Below are positions 8,999 through 18,787 of a stretch of 64,000 nt of DNA, in pieces; the first letter of the stretch is position 1, and each line of letters begins with the position of its first letter. The notes beneath the pieces are model-generated. The model was given only the letters and a program-made list of their open reading frames with translations. It ran no database searches and was not told the DNA's origin. The translations under genes and the position numbers were made by a program. The stretch comes from Cellulophaga baltica. Its GTDB lineage: Bacteria > Bacteroidota > Bacteroidia > Flavobacteriales > Flavobacteriaceae. The stretch spans positions 125,701 to 189,700 of the forward strand of contig NZ_FNBD01000001.1 in assembly GCF_900102165.1 (NCBI RefSeq), read 5' to 3'.

Positions 8999-9894
8999 TA
9001 GTTTCTTCCTCGATTTGAGTTACCACCTGGACCTCTATTACCACCCCTAAAGCGTTCTGACATTTCTTCCATCTTAGCCAAAAGTGTTTCATTATATTCT
9101 TGTTGCGATATAACCTTTCCTTTTGTAGGTGCTTTTATCTCTACCTTTTCATCTGCATTTAAAACAATTTTAGTACAAAGCAATACGGTATTCCCTGCAT
9201 TAACTTCTAAAATTAAACCTGGTAAGCCCCAGTATTCTCCTGGTCCTTGACTTACAGGAATTTCAGGAGTAAACCAAGCTGTAATTTCAATTTCTTTTAC
9301 CGCTTCTGTCTCTTTAAAAATACGCGTCTTATTTTGCGTAGTATCCTTTTTGGTGGCATTCTCTTTTCTTCTTTCCTGATCTCTTTTTCTTCTTAAAGTT
9401 TCGAAATCTGTAGAATCAATCGCTTGTATAGCCGTTGCCTTATAGCACGTATAATTGCCAATTTTTTTTGTTTCAGAACCCATCGTCCAATTTAATTGCT
9501 TCAGGTCATCTTTGATTAAGAATACTTTACCAAACATTTCTGATTCTTTAGCATAATTTTGGTCTTTAATATTCTTATATAATTTGCCTCCAGAAAAATC
9601 TCCAAATCTAAATCTACCTCTTCCTCCATTATCTCTTCCTGGAGTTTCTAGCTTTTCTTCTTCCTCATAAATTGCAGCAGTTTTATCAAACGTCAGTATA
9701 AATGTTTTTTCAGACTGTTCTTTCATGCGCGCCATGAATCTTTTCTTTTGTTCTTCAGAAATTTCACGCCCCCCAAAATTAAAGTCGGCCACAGATGTTT
9801 TAGAATGATAGATTGCCTTTCCTTGAAAGTCTTGAGCCTGTGTACTAGAAAAATGAAGAAGACAGGTAACGATAAATAGTAGAATTTTTTTCAT
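8998..9894 (-). CDS. GLPGLI family exported protein
   Basis: A 298-residue protein with a signal peptide ending STQAQ (about residue 20). The diagnostic family motif GLPGLILEVN is present near residue 223, preceded by an acidic-basic stretch and ITAWFTPEIPVSQGPGEYW. The C-terminus is Gly/Arg/Asn-rich (FRGGNRGPGGNSNRGRN), and a similar Gly/Arg patch occurs near residue 90. The biochemical role of GLPGLI (Porph_ging) proteins is not established. They are often encoded beside outer-membrane barrel proteins, as here, which supports a periplasmic or surface partner role. It is the first gene of a two-gene operon with the barrel protein. Confidence 0.9.
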   Translation of the reverse strand: MKKILLFIVTCLLHFSSTQAQDFQGKAIYHSKTSVADFNFGGREISEEQKKRFMARMKEQSEKTFILTFDKTAAIYEEEEKLETPGRDNGGRGRFRFGDFSGGKLYKNIKDQNYAKESEMFGKVFLIKDDLKQLNWTMGSETKKIGNYTCYKATAIQAIDSTDFETLRRKRDQERRKENATKKDTTQNKTRIFKETEAVKEIEITAWFTPEIPVSQGPGEYWGLPGLILEVNAGNTVLLCTKIVLNADEKVEIKAPTKGKVISQQEYNETLLAKMEEMSERFRGGNRGPGGNSNRGRN

Positions 9895-10192
9895 GATCGT
9901 ATTAGGTTATTGTCCTTCTGTGACTAAAAAAAATAGAAAAGGTTTAAAACTAAGGTGATAAATAAATTTTATTGTATTATTTCTAATAGATCATAGCCTC
10001 AAAAAACATTCGTGCATTTCAGCAACTATTTTTTCTACTACCCAAGAATCGTTGTATATTGTGTGCCCCTTTGGGAAAGTACAAAGTGAGGTATTAAATC
10101 TATTTTAAAATTAAAAGTGCCACGAGCGTACAGTAGTATTTTAAATAGTAAGAATCCAACGCTTATAAATAAAACCATTAAGAAGACAAATT
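9895..10192. other. 298-bp divergent intergenic region, no gene seen
   Basis: The region separates the GLPGLI operon (minus) from the deoxynucleoside kinase gene (plus). It should carry both promoters, but I find no good TAnnTTTG element, no conserved RNA and no coding frame. A short imperfect symmetric patch around ACAAAGTGAGG (10081-10092) is not convincing. Confidence 0.5.
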
Positions 10193-10807
10193 ATGCATGT
10201 TGCAATTGCAGGAAATATTGGCGCAGGAAAAACAACCTTAACCAAATTACTTTCAAAACATTTTAACTGGGAGCCACATTTTGAAGATGTTGTAGACAAC
10301 CCCTATCTAGATGATTTTTACAATCAAATGGAACGTTGGAGTTTTAATCTTCAAATTTATTTTTTAAATAGTAGATTTCGCCAGATTTTAGAAATAAGAG
10401 AAACGGGGAAAAATATCATTCAAGATCGTACCATATACGAAGATGCTTATATTTTTGCACCAAACCTTCATGCGATGGGTTTGATGACGAACAGAGATTT
10501 TAGCAATTACTCTAGCTTATTTGAGCTAATGGAAAAATTAGTTCAACCGCCAGATTTATTAATCTACTTACGTAGTTCTATTCCCAATTTAGTAAGTCAG
10601 ATTCACAAACGTGGACGCGATTATGAAAATACGATTTCCATAGACTATTTAAGCAGACTTAATGAACGTTATGAAGCGTGGAGTCAGAGCTATGAAAAAG
10701 GAAAACTCTTAATTATTGATGTTGACCATTTAGACTTTGTAGATAATCCTGAGGATTTAGGTACTATAATAAATAGAATTGATGCAGAGATAAATGGCTT
10801 GTTTTAA
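10193..10807 (+). CDS. Deoxynucleoside kinase
   Basis: A 204-residue cytoplasmic kinase of the dNK/dGK/dAK family, which phosphorylates deoxynucleosides for dNTP salvage. It has the P-loop GNIGAGKTT at residues 7-15, the substrate-site E-x-x-x-D-N-P element (FEDVVDNPYLDDF, about 31-43), the DRTIYED motif (about 82), and the lid motif KRGRDYE (about 142). Length is normal. It is a single-gene unit with a convergent terminator after it. A second dNK domain, fused to FolK, occurs at 49899-51044. Which base each kinase prefers cannot be read from the sequence. Confidence 0.93.
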   Translation: MHVAIAGNIGAGKTTLTKLLSKHFNWEPHFEDVVDNPYLDDFYNQMERWSFNLQIYFLNSRFRQILEIRETGKNIIQDRTIYEDAYIFAPNLHAMGLMTNRDFSNYSSLFELMEKLVQPPDLLIYLRSSIPNLVSQIHKRGRDYENTISIDYLSRLNERYEAWSQSYEKGKLLIIDVDHLDFVDNPEDLGTIINRIDAEINGLF

Positions 10808-10826
10808 ACATCTATCTTACAATTAC

Positions 10827-10864
10827 AAATGGGGTTCGTATCTTATATGAATCCCATTTTTTTT
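10827..10864. terminator. Terminator hairpin between convergent dNK and App1 genes
   Basis: Arms 10827-10837 and 10849-10859 form an 11-bp stem (AAATGGGGTTC with GAATCCCATTT, one G-T pair), followed on the plus strand by eight T. It overlaps the last codons of the minus-strand App1 gene. Confidence 0.8.
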
Positions 10865-11841
10865 GCGTGCGCCACTGCTTGGTCGCTATTTTCCACAAAT
10901 AAAACAGGTGTTGTTTTATAATTATCAAATAGACTTTTTACCCGTATCATTCTCTTTTTATGATTTACACTTCTTAGGTAGATGGCCAAAATTCTGTCTG
11001 GAAATTGTTCTGCTATTTCCTTATAAATATCTGCATCACGCTCGCCACTATCTCCAATTAAAATTATGGGCAACGCTGGGTACGTTTTTAAAATACCAAG
11101 AATCTCTATTTGCTTTTGTGGTTTGTGCCCGTCTCTTTTCATTTTAAAGAAAGAATTGAAACTACGAAGTAAAATAGGTCCTTTAGGGAAATCATTCTGC
11201 TTTAGAAACAGTTCTAAATAACGGTATAAATTCCAAGGACTATGACTCACGTAAAATATTGGATTAGAATTCTCTCCTGATGTTCCCCGATGTAATTGGT
11301 TATAAAAATCTGGAGCTCCAGTAAGCGGTAAACGATTTTTTACAGTTTTAAAAACAGTATTAAACAATACGCGCCATTTTAATGTAGAGACTACGCCCGT
11401 ATGCAAAATAGTATCATCAATATCTGTAATCACCCCAAAAACAGCCTTCTTAGATGGGATTAGAATTTTACCAGGAAATCTATTTTCATGGGTAATCTTT
11501 CGTTTAATATTTGGATTTGAGTAAGAGACTTGAAAGTTCACCCAGTCTTCTTCATTGGCTAATTTCTGCAAATCATGAACAGCCGTTTCCATTTTAAAAT
11601 ATCCATGATTATCGGTTGATGTTTGCAAAACTTGGCCGTTTGGCAAAGTAATATCTATGTTGGTATGCTTTACTTCATCTGTTTCTAACCGTTTCCAGGT
11701 ATTCAACATCAAATTAAACCAGCCTTTATCATCTAAGTTAATAGACTCATCTTCAAGCGCTCTCCCCCTTAAATAGAAATGAGAATTGGTGCCGTAAGCA
11801 TCAAATGTAATTATTTGTAAAGGATCTTTCTTAAATAACAT
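10843..11841 (-). CDS. App1-family phosphatase (DUF2183)
   Basis: A 332-residue HAD-like protein of the App1/phosphatidate-phosphatase family. The catalytic DxDDT motif occurs as TDIDDTILHTG near residue 140, and later HAD motifs appear as YVSHSPWN (about 198) and GDSGERDADIY (about 262). The N-terminal 130 residues form a beta-rich domain. There is no signal peptide, so it is probably cytoplasmic. The ATG at 11841 (MLFKKDPLQ) is preferred to one six codons upstream. Yeast App1 acts on phosphatidate; the bacterial substrate is unknown. It lies downstream of hppA but is separated from it by a strong terminator. Confidence 0.87.
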   Translation of the reverse strand: MLFKKDPLQIITFDAYGTNSHFYLRGRALEDESINLDDKGWFNLMLNTWKRLETDEVKHTNIDITLPNGQVLQTSTDNHGYFKMETAVHDLQKLANEEDWVNFQVSYSNPNIKRKITHENRFPGKILIPSKKAVFGVITDIDDTILHTGVVSTLKWRVLFNTVFKTVKNRLPLTGAPDFYNQLHRGTSGENSNPIFYVSHSPWNLYRYLELFLKQNDFPKGPILLRSFNSFFKMKRDGHKPQKQIEILGILKTYPALPIILIGDSGERDADIYKEIAEQFPDRILAIYLRSVNHKKRMIRVKSLFDNYKTTPVLFVENSDQAVAHAKKMGFI

Positions 11842-11862
11842 CACACTAAAATAATACAAAAA

Positions 11863-11891
11863 AACCTGCTAATATTAGTTATTAGCAGGTT
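11863..11891 (-). terminator. Intrinsic terminator after hppA
   Basis: A perfect 12-bp stem, AACCTGCTAATA at 11863-11874 with TATTAGCAGGTT at 11880-11891, has a 5-nt loop. On the minus strand a run of seven T follows. It separates hppA from the App1 gene. Confidence 0.93.
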
Positions 11892-11911
11892 TAAAAATAA
11901 AAAAAATAAAT

Positions 11912-14329
11912 CTATTTTCTAAGGGTCACATTTTCTATCTCAACTTCTATTTGAGAATCATCAGATTTAACGCTAGTCTCCTTAAAAGCTTCTACCTGCA
12001 CTCTTACTTCTTCTGGCGTTCCACTTAATATCTTTTCATCTGTTTTAGACACTCCATTTACTATAGTGGTATAAGTAACATTCGCTTCTGCCACGTCTGT
12101 ATTATTTGTATTTACCTCTATATTTATTTCTTCTTGAACTCTAGAAATGCCTTCTTCTGCATGCCCACCTAATATTGGAGCTATCACTAAACCTATCAAA
12201 CAAGTAAGTTTAATTAGGATATTCATAGAAGGACCAGAAGTATCTTTAAATGGATCACCAACAGTATCTCCAGTAACAGCCGCCTTATGCGCCTCACTAC
12301 CTTTAAATGTCATTTCTCCGTTAATCTCTACACCTGCTTCAAAAGATTTTTTAGCATTATCCCAAGCACCACCGGCATTATTCTGGAAAATTGCCCATAG
12401 CACACCAGAAACAGTAACACCTGCCATATAGCCTCCAAGCATTTCTGCTATCGCTAAATTATTCATCCCAAAGATCATTGGAATAAAAGCTATTGCTAAT
12501 GGAAAACCAATAGTTAACAACCCTGGCAGCATCATTTCTTTTAAAGATGCTTTTGTAGAAATAGCTACACATTTATCATATTCCGGCTTTCCTGTGCCCT
12601 CCATAATTCCAGGTATATCTCTAAACTGTCTACGTACTTCTTGCACCATTTCCATGGCCGCTTTACCTACCGCATTCATTGCTAAGGCAGAAAAAACTAC
12701 AGGCACCATACCTCCAACAAATAACATGGCTAAAACTGGTGCTTTAAAAATATTAATACCGTCTATACCCGTAAAGGTAACATAGGCCGCAAAAAGTGCT
12801 AATGATGTTAAAGCCGCAGAAGCAATTGCAAATCCTTTACCGGTTGCTGCTGTTGTATTCCCTACGGAATCTAAAATATCTGTGCGCTCTCTTACGATAG
12901 GTTCTTGCTCACTCATCTCTGCAATACCTCCTGCATTATCAGCTATTGGGCCAAAAGCATCAATAGCTAATTGCATTGCTGTAGTTGCCATCATCGCAGA
13001 AGCTGCTAAGGATACCCCGTAAAAACCAGCAAAGGCATAAGATGCCCAAATAGCCCCTGCGAATAATAATACGGAAGGAAATGTAGAAATCATACCCGTA
13101 GCTAAACCCGCAATAATATTTGTACCTGCTCCTGTACTTGACTGCTGTACAATTTTTAATATTGGTTTTTTACCTAGACCTGTATAGTATTCTGTAACCG
13201 AAGAAATCACGGCGCCTACCACCAAGCCAACTAACGTAGCATAAAACACACGCATGGATGAAATGTCCTGTAAGCCCTCACCAAAAAATTCCATTTTCAT
13301 GGTTTCTGGTAACATCCAAGTAACCAAGCCAAAACAAGAAACTGCCACCAAAACTATAGATGTCCAGTTTCCAATATTTAAAGCCCCCATAACTTGAGAC
13401 TCTTTAGCATCATCATTTTTAATCTTCACTAACATGGTACCTATAATCGAAATGATAATACCTACACCTGCAATTGCCATCGGTAATAAAATGGGACCGA
13501 TACCTCCAAAGCCATCTTGAATAGCTCCGCCCATATCTTTAATCACATAGTTACCCAATACCATTGCAGCTAATACGGTAGCTACATAAGAACCAAACAA
13601 ATCTGCTCCCATACCTGCAACATCACCTACATTATCTCCAACGTTATCTGCTATAGTTGCAGGATTACGAGGATCATCTTCTGGGATACCTGCTTCTACT
13701 TTACCTACTAAATCTGCTCCTACATCTGCCGCTTTCGTATAAATACCACCACCTACACGTGCAAAGAGTGCAATAGATTCTGCACCCAATGAAAAACCTG
13801 CTAAGGTTTCTAAAACGATAGTCATATCCATCGTATTGGTCCAAATACCTCCCATAAAATAGTGGAAAAAGAAAATAAAGAATGCGGTTAAACCTAATAC
13901 AGCTAAGCCAGCAACCCCAAGCCCCATTACAGTACCACCTCCAAAAGAGATTTTCAAAGCATTAGGCAAACTAGTTCTTGCGGCTTGTGTTGTTCTTACA
14001 TTTGTTTTAGTCGCTATTTTCATTCCTATATTCCCTGCAAAAGCAGAAAAAATAGCACCAAAAATAAACGCAATAACAATTAACCAATGTGTGGTTGGCA
14101 CTATAAAAGAGACAATAGCCAGCAACACACTAACGACTACTACGAAAATTGCTAAAAGCTTATATTCAGCATTTAGAAATGCAAGTGCACCTTCATAGAT
14201 GTGATCTGAAATTTCTTTCATTTTTCCATCTCCCGCATCTTGCTTTAGTACCCATGATTTCTTAATAACCATGTAAAGTAAACCTAAAAGTGCCATCACT
14301 ATAGGCATATAGATAATCATTGATTTCAT
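11912..14329 (-). CDS. hppA: K+-dependent membrane-bound proton/sodium-translocating pyrophosphatase
   Basis: An 805-residue integral membrane pump that couples PPi hydrolysis to H+ and/or Na+ transport across the inner membrane. It has about 16 hydrophobic segments, the PPi-binding motif [19 protein letters not shown] (about residue 193) followed by [19 protein letters not shown], and a second acidic motif DNAGGIAEM. The sequence [10 protein letters not shown] has Ala where K+-independent enzymes have Lys, which marks the K+-dependent class; Na+ transport is therefore plausible. The last 80 or so residues (from [12 protein letters not shown]) form a hydrophilic Thr/Val/Glu-rich tail after the final membrane helix, which I do not know from typical family members. 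The soluble pyrophosphatase gene lies just upstream. Confidence 0.95.
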   Translation of the reverse strand: MKSMIIYMPIVMALLGLLYMVIKKSWVLKQDAGDGKMKEISDHIYEGALAFLNAEYKLLAIFVVVVSVLLAIVSFIVPTTHWLIVIAFIFGAIFSAFAGNIGMKIATKTNVRTTQAARTSLPNALKISFGGGTVMGLGVAGLAVLGLTAFFIFFFHYFMGGIWTNTMDMTIVLETLAGFSLGAESIALFARVGGGIYTKAADVGADLVGKVEAGIPEDDPRNPATIADNVGDNVGDVAGMGADLFGSYVATVLAAMVLGNYVIKDMGGAIQDGFGGIGPILLPMAIAGVGIIISIIGTMLVKIKNDDAKESQVMGALNIGNWTSIVLVAVSCFGLVTWMLPETMKMEFFGEGLQDISSMRVFYATLVGLVVGAVISSVTEYYTGLGKKPILKIVQQSSTGAGTNIIAGLATGMISTFPSVLLFAGAIWASYAFAGFYGVSLAASAMMATTAMQLAIDAFGPIADNAGGIAEMSEQEPIVRERTDILDSVGNTTAATGKGFAIASAALTSLALFAAYVTFTGIDGINIFKAPVLAMLFVGGMVPVVFSALAMNAVGKAAMEMVQEVRRQFRDIPGIMEGTGKPEYDKCVAISTKASLKEMMLPGLLTIGFPLAIAFIPMIFGMNNLAIAEMLGGYMAGVTVSGVLWAIFQNNAGGAWDNAKKSFEAGVEINGEMTFKGSEAHKAAVTGDTVGDPFKDTSGPSMNILIKLTCLIGLVIAPILGGHAEEGISRVQEEINIEVNTNNTDVAEANVTYTTIVNGVSKTDEKILSGTPEEVRVQVEAFKETSVKSDDSQIEVEIENVTLRK

Positions 14330-14390
14330 AAATTAGTCCGTTAATTATTAATTATTTCTCAAAAAAACGCATAAAATTTAAACATAACAA

Positions 14391-14423
14391 AAAAAGTCAT
14401 GCTTTTTAATAGCATGACTTTTT
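14391..14423 (-). terminator. Intrinsic terminator between ppa and hppA
   Basis: A perfect 13-bp stem, AAAAAGTCATGCT (14391-14403) with AGCATGACTTTTT (14411-14423), has a 7-nt loop and T-runs on both strands. It lies just after the ppa stop, so hppA probably has its own promoter in the remaining 60 bp. Confidence 0.92.
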
Positions 14424-14444
14424 TTTATTCTGACAATTTCAAAA

Positions 14445-14972
14445 TTATATGGTGAAAGTGCGTTTCTTTTTATGGTCACTTTCTTCGTAACGCTGTACAC
14501 ATTGCTCGTAAATTTCAAGAGCTTCTTTAGCATCTCCCCATCCACCAACATCTACTTTTTTCTTTTCTAAATCTTTATAGACTCTGAAGAAATGTTCTAT
14601 CTCTTTTAACCTATGTGGATTAAGATCACTGATATCATGATTACTACTCCATATAGGATCTGAAACAGGAACACAGATAATTTTTTCATCTGGCCCTTTT
14701 TCATCTGTCATATGGAAAACACCAATAGGTCTAACTTCCATAACCACCATTGGATAAGTTGGCTGATGTCCTAAAACTAATACATCTAATGGATCACTAT
14801 CTAAAGCAAGTGTTTCTGGAATAAATCCATAATCACCAGGATACATCATCGATGAAAAAAGCATTCTATCAAATCTAATTTTGTGTAATGTAAAGTCGTA
14901 CTCGTATTTATTTCTACTTCCTTTTGGAATTTCGATTAGAACATCGAAAGTTATTTCTAATTTTTCGCTCAT
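14445..14972 (-). CDS. ppa: Soluble inorganic pyrophosphatase (family I)
   Basis: A 175-residue cytoplasmic enzyme that hydrolyses PPi to phosphate, normal length for family I. The metal-binding signature DSDPLDVLVLG lies near residue 58, after DYGFIPETLA; KYEYDFTLHKIRFDR near the N-terminus matches the substrate-binding strand. The ATG at 14972 (MSEKLEITFD) is chosen over the one at 14996, whose eight extra residues (MCANYSII) do not resemble the family. The membrane pyrophosphatase follows downstream after a terminator, so two enzymes with the same substrate but different energy outcome sit side by side. Confidence 0.96.
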   Translation of the reverse strand: MSEKLEITFDVLIEIPKGSRNKYEYDFTLHKIRFDRMLFSSMMYPGDYGFIPETLALDSDPLDVLVLGHQPTYPMVVMEVRPIGVFHMTDEKGPDEKIICVPVSDPIWSSNHDISDLNPHRLKEIEHFFRVYKDLEKKKVDVGGWGDAKEALEIYEQCVQRYEESDHKKKRTFTI

Positions 14973-15110
14973 AATAATACTGTAATTTGCACACAAAGAT
15001 ACTTGAATAATTTATTTTACCTCTGTAAATGGTTTAAATATCTAAGGATTTAACAAGCAATTTCAAGTATAATCTTACGAAAACGGTGTAGTAAATTTAA
15101 CAGTTTCCTA

Positions 15111-17606
15111 TTAAAAATTAAATCCAAATGACCCCGTAACACTAAATGGTCTTGCTTCTGGACTCTCTAAATAATTTCCTCTAAAATTAAAATCGATTCT
15201 TAAAATCTTAAATATATTCCCTACTCCAAACGAATATTCCCAGTAAATAGTATCATTTGGTGCTTGTAAAGGAATATTTGTAGGACTATTTAATAAGATG
15301 TTCTCATTAGAAAGATCTCCCCATACACCTCTTAGCCCAACAATTTCTCTAAGATTCCATTTTTTTAATATGGGAATTCTAGAAAATAAGCGGCCATTAA
15401 AGTTCTGTTCTAAATGAACGGAAGCATACGTATCTGTGACAAACTCATAAAAATCTAAATTAGGAAACGTACCATAGATAGAAAATAAGGTTTGGTTTCC
15501 AGGAATGACATTTAATAAGCCTAAAGGTACATCACCAAAAGTTTTACCTAACTCTACTGTACTTAACAATCTACCAAACCCTCCAATTTGCCAAGGTTGT
15601 GTATATGAAAATTGAATTTTCTCGTAATTAAAATCGCTTTCCAAAAAGTCTTTTACCCCTTTCGTATACGTCAAAAATAAAGTGCTGTAATTATCATTGA
15701 TATTTCTGCGCTCTACGCCATATCCAATGGTTCTTTTTCCTGGCGTGTAAATTAGGGTTGTATTAAAATCAAACTGTTTTAACTCCGAAGAAATTCCTGT
15801 AGGAGCTTCTGGATCCAAATAATCTAAACTAAATGCATCTGGCAATGCCGAGCTTAAGGTACGTAAGGAGCCACCTACTCTAAATATAAAATTATGCAAG
15901 GGTTCTGCTTCTACCTGAAATGTAGATAAGTTTATATTGGTCAAACGGTCATTAGAGCCCACAGAAAACAAGGACGATGACGCCGCACTTCGGCCCAAAA
16001 CGTCTGTGGTGGCCGTAAGACTTAAGCCCAACTGCTCAATATCTCTTCGGTTACCTCCTGATATTATTAAACGTGATTTTTTATCTAATAAAAACTTCCC
16101 AGAAATACCATGTTTAAATTTATGATCATCAAAACCATATGCGGTATATGCCTCTATTCGCCAAGGATCATTTTGCCCAAAATATGTCCTGGCACCTGCC
16201 CTCACACGAATACCTTCCGCATCATTAAAACCGAATGTACTGTAGACATCACCGATATCTAAATTCCATTTATCAATCTCCACATATCCAGAACCTAAGA
16301 TACTGGCTATATTGTAAAAACTCTTAAATTTCGGAACTGTCTTAAGGGTATCTAACAACTTATAAACACCCGCTTCATCTTTATTGAGCGCTTCTAACCT
16401 ATTATTTTGCCAAAAGGTCGTATCTCGCTCTACAATTCCAGAATTAAATTGATTGGATAAATTTTTATAAAACTTAGGGTCTTTGTATTGATCAAAAACG
16501 TAATTATTATAGACCGTAGTACGCTTGCCGTACACCCCTTTGGATTCCTCTTTTTTACTCAAGCTAAAATCACTCAGCATGTAATCTCTTTTCAAAAGAA
16601 AAACAGAATCATTCACCACTTCAAAATCTTGTTCTATATAAATCTCTTTGACCCAGTTTATATTTGCACTTTTAGTAACCTCAAGATTTATTTTTTTGAT
16701 GGCGTAGGTAGAATCATTCACCCAGAAGTTACCTTTAAAAGTAAGCTCGTTTTTTCGTCTTGGGTAATAAATAATATTATAGCACCATTTATTATCAATA
16801 AAACTACTATCTGCTAAAACGTAATTGTAGACATCTATCCCGGTCTTAGAGAGCGGACTCGTAAAACTCTTGTCAAAAAATTTCAAGTAATTATTATAAA
16901 TATCGTAATCGGAATACAGATCCTCTACAAAAGCCGTCAATGCCTGATTGTTACTGAAACCTGAGTTTTTTGTTCCTAGCAATTCTTCTTTCTCTTCTCC
17001 TTTTAAATTATCACCATACACCTTAGAAAAGGTTTCGTTCAAAAAGATAGGTAAATAAGTTTTGCCGGTAATTCTTGAGGTGTCAAGATCTTGAAAAACA
17101 AATTCTAAGCCTTTAAAAATTTTACTTTTAATAAGAGCACTATCAATTGTATTTAAATCAAACTCTACTTTTTCGTACTTATCGTAATTGTATTGCTTGT
17201 AATGCTTTACTCCATTACTGCGTTTACGTTCCCAAATTTTACGTAGTATATCTATAGCTGGATTGTTCTTTTTAGACTGTTTCCCAAAATAAACCACCAC
17301 TTCTTTTAATTGCTCACCACCTTCAGCCAATACCACTTTCATTTGGTAAGTAACTTTACTATCTAAAGTGATATCTTTGGTTTCATAACCTACAAAAGAC
17401 ACCTGAAGGGTCTCATAGGTATTATCAGATTCCATATAAAAAACACCGTCATCATTGGTGATGGTACCCTCTGAAGATCCTTTGAAAATTATATTTGCAA
17501 AAGCTACAGGGATCCCTGCCTCATCTATAACCACACCACTAACTTTTGTTTGTGATAGTAGTGAAAATGAATATAGCGTGAATAAGAATAAAAGTATTTT
17601 TTTCAT
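15111..17606 (-). CDS. DUF5686 outer-membrane protein with CarboxypepD_reg-like N-terminal domain
   Basis: An 831-residue exported protein: signal peptide to SLLSQ (about residue 19), carboxypeptidase-regulatory-like domain (about 21-100, TKVSGVVIDEAGIPVAFANI), a central alpha/beta region with KNNPAIDILRKIWERK (about 114), and a beta-barrel-like C-terminal half with repeated aromatic strands ending in SVTGSFGFNF. This matches the DUF5686 plus CarboxypepD_reg-like family common in Bacteroidota. A porin or secretion-associated role has been suggested only by its fold. It is preceded by the pdhB terminator and stands alone. Function unknown. Confidence 0.88.
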   Translation of the reverse strand: MKKILLFLFTLYSFSLLSQTKVSGVVIDEAGIPVAFANIIFKGSSEGTITNDDGVFYMESDNTYETLQVSFVGYETKDITLDSKVTYQMKVVLAEGGEQLKEVVVYFGKQSKKNNPAIDILRKIWERKRSNGVKHYKQYNYDKYEKVEFDLNTIDSALIKSKIFKGLEFVFQDLDTSRITGKTYLPIFLNETFSKVYGDNLKGEEKEELLGTKNSGFSNNQALTAFVEDLYSDYDIYNNYLKFFDKSFTSPLSKTGIDVYNYVLADSSFIDNKWCYNIIYYPRRKNELTFKGNFWVNDSTYAIKKINLEVTKSANINWVKEIYIEQDFEVVNDSVFLLKRDYMLSDFSLSKKEESKGVYGKRTTVYNNYVFDQYKDPKFYKNLSNQFNSGIVERDTTFWQNNRLEALNKDEAGVYKLLDTLKTVPKFKSFYNIASILGSGYVEIDKWNLDIGDVYSTFGFNDAEGIRVRAGARTYFGQNDPWRIEAYTAYGFDDHKFKHGISGKFLLDKKSRLIISGGNRRDIEQLGLSLTATTDVLGRSAASSSLFSVGSNDRLTNINLSTFQVEAEPLHNFIFRVGGSLRTLSSALPDAFSLDYLDPEAPTGISSELKQFDFNTTLIYTPGKRTIGYGVERRNINDNYSTLFLTYTKGVKDFLESDFNYEKIQFSYTQPWQIGGFGRLLSTVELGKTFGDVPLGLLNVIPGNQTLFSIYGTFPNLDFYEFVTDTYASVHLEQNFNGRLFSRIPILKKWNLREIVGLRGVWGDLSNENILLNSPTNIPLQAPNDTIYWEYSFGVGNIFKILRIDFNFRGNYLESPEARPFSVTGSFGFNF

Positions 17607-17658
17607 TGAAAGATGGGGTTCTACAATTACACTAGCTTTTATTTTAAAAAACCAAAAA

Positions 17659-17689
17659 AGCTTTACCGACCAGGTTAGTCAGTAAAGCT
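17659..17689 (-). terminator. Intrinsic terminator after pdhB
   Basis: On the minus strand AGCTTTACTGAC pairs with GTCGGTAAAGCT (one G-T pair, 12 bp, 7-nt loop), followed by TTTTTTGGTTTTT. It separates pdhB from the DUF5686 gene. Confidence 0.9.
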
Positions 17690-17712
17690 ACTTTAATCTT
17701 ACAAAAGGTATT

Positions 17713-18690
17713 TTATTTATATAATACTTTCTTAACTGAATTTATTACATCTTTATAATCAGGCAACCATTCCGCCAATAAAACAGGAGAATAAGGTGCT
17801 GGCGTATCCGCCGTATTTATTTTTTCAATTGGAGCATCTAAAAAGTCAAATGCATTAGATTGAATATGGTAGATAATTTCTGATGCAACATTACCATAAG
17901 GCCATGCTTCTTCAAGAATTACCACTCTATTTGTTTTCTTTACAGATTTAAGAATTGCTTCATAATCTAAAGGCTTAACCGTACGTAAGTCAATAATCTC
18001 ACAACTAATACCTTCTTTTTGTAGCTCGTCTGCAGCTTTGTAAGCTTCTTTGATAATTTTACCAAAAGAGATAATAGTAACATCTGTACCTTCTCTTTTA
18101 ATATCTGCAACACCTAAAGGAATTAAATATTCTCCTTCTGGCACTTCAGCCTTATCACCATACATTTGTTCAGATTCCATAAAAATAACGGGATCGTTAT
18201 CGCGTATAGCAGCTTTTAATAATCCTTTAGCATCAGCTGGGTTCGAAGGAACCACCACTTTTAAACCAGGACAATTTGCAAACCAGCTTTCAAAAGCTTG
18301 AGAGTGCGTTGCTCCTAATTGACCCGCAGAACCTGTAGGACCTCTAAAAACGATAGGACAATTAAACTGCCCACCTGACATTTGACGAATTTTTGCAGCA
18401 TTGTTTATGATCTGATCAATCCCTACCAAAGCAAAGTTGAACGTCATGAACTCTATAATAGGTCTGTTCCCATTCATAGCAGAACCAACTCCAATTCCTG
18501 CAAAACCAAGCTCAGATATAGGTGTATCAATTACACGGTCTGCACCAAATTCATCAAGCATTCCTTTTGAGGCTTTGTAAGCTCCGTTATATTCAGCGAC
18601 TTCCTCACCCATTAAATAGATAGATTCATCTCTTCTCATTTCTTCGGACATTGCCTCACAAATAGCTTCTCTAAATTGTATTGTTTTCAT
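17713..18690 (-). CDS. pdhB: Pyruvate dehydrogenase E1 component, beta subunit
   Basis: A 325-residue thiamine-diphosphate-dependent E1 beta subunit, partner of a PdhA not found in this window. It begins MKTIQFREAICEAMSEEM and has the family motifs MGEEVAEYNGAYKASKG (about 26) and TPISELGFAGIGVGSAMNG (about 57), plus SAGQLGATHSQAFESWF (about 120) near the active site. Length is normal. It would act in oxidative decarboxylation of pyruvate to acetyl-CoA in the cytoplasm. It is divergent from etfBA. A branched-chain 2-oxoacid dehydrogenase E1 beta is a possible alternative, but the sequence fits PdhB better. Confidence 0.93.
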   Translation of the reverse strand: MKTIQFREAICEAMSEEMRRDESIYLMGEEVAEYNGAYKASKGMLDEFGADRVIDTPISELGFAGIGVGSAMNGNRPIIEFMTFNFALVGIDQIINNAAKIRQMSGGQFNCPIVFRGPTGSAGQLGATHSQAFESWFANCPGLKVVVPSNPADAKGLLKAAIRDNDPVIFMESEQMYGDKAEVPEGEYLIPLGVADIKREGTDVTIISFGKIIKEAYKAADELQKEGISCEIIDLRTVKPLDYEAILKSVKKTNRVVILEEAWPYGNVASEIIYHIQSNAFDFLDAPIEKINTADTPAPYSPVLLAEWLPDYKDVINSVKKVLYK

Positions 18691-18731
18691 TAAAACGGCG
18701 TTTCTTTATAATTGTATTCCCAAAAGGATAG

Positions 18732-18739
18732 CAAAAATA
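18732..18739 (-). promoter_or_regulatory. Candidate -7 element of the pdhB promoter
   Basis: TATTTTTG on the minus strand fits TAnnTTTG and lies 41 bp upstream of the pdhB ATG. No strong -33 TTG was found. Confidence 0.45.
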
Positions 18740-18787
18740 GGAAAATATATGTCATAATAAACGTTGTATTTCGCAAAAAAAGTTATA

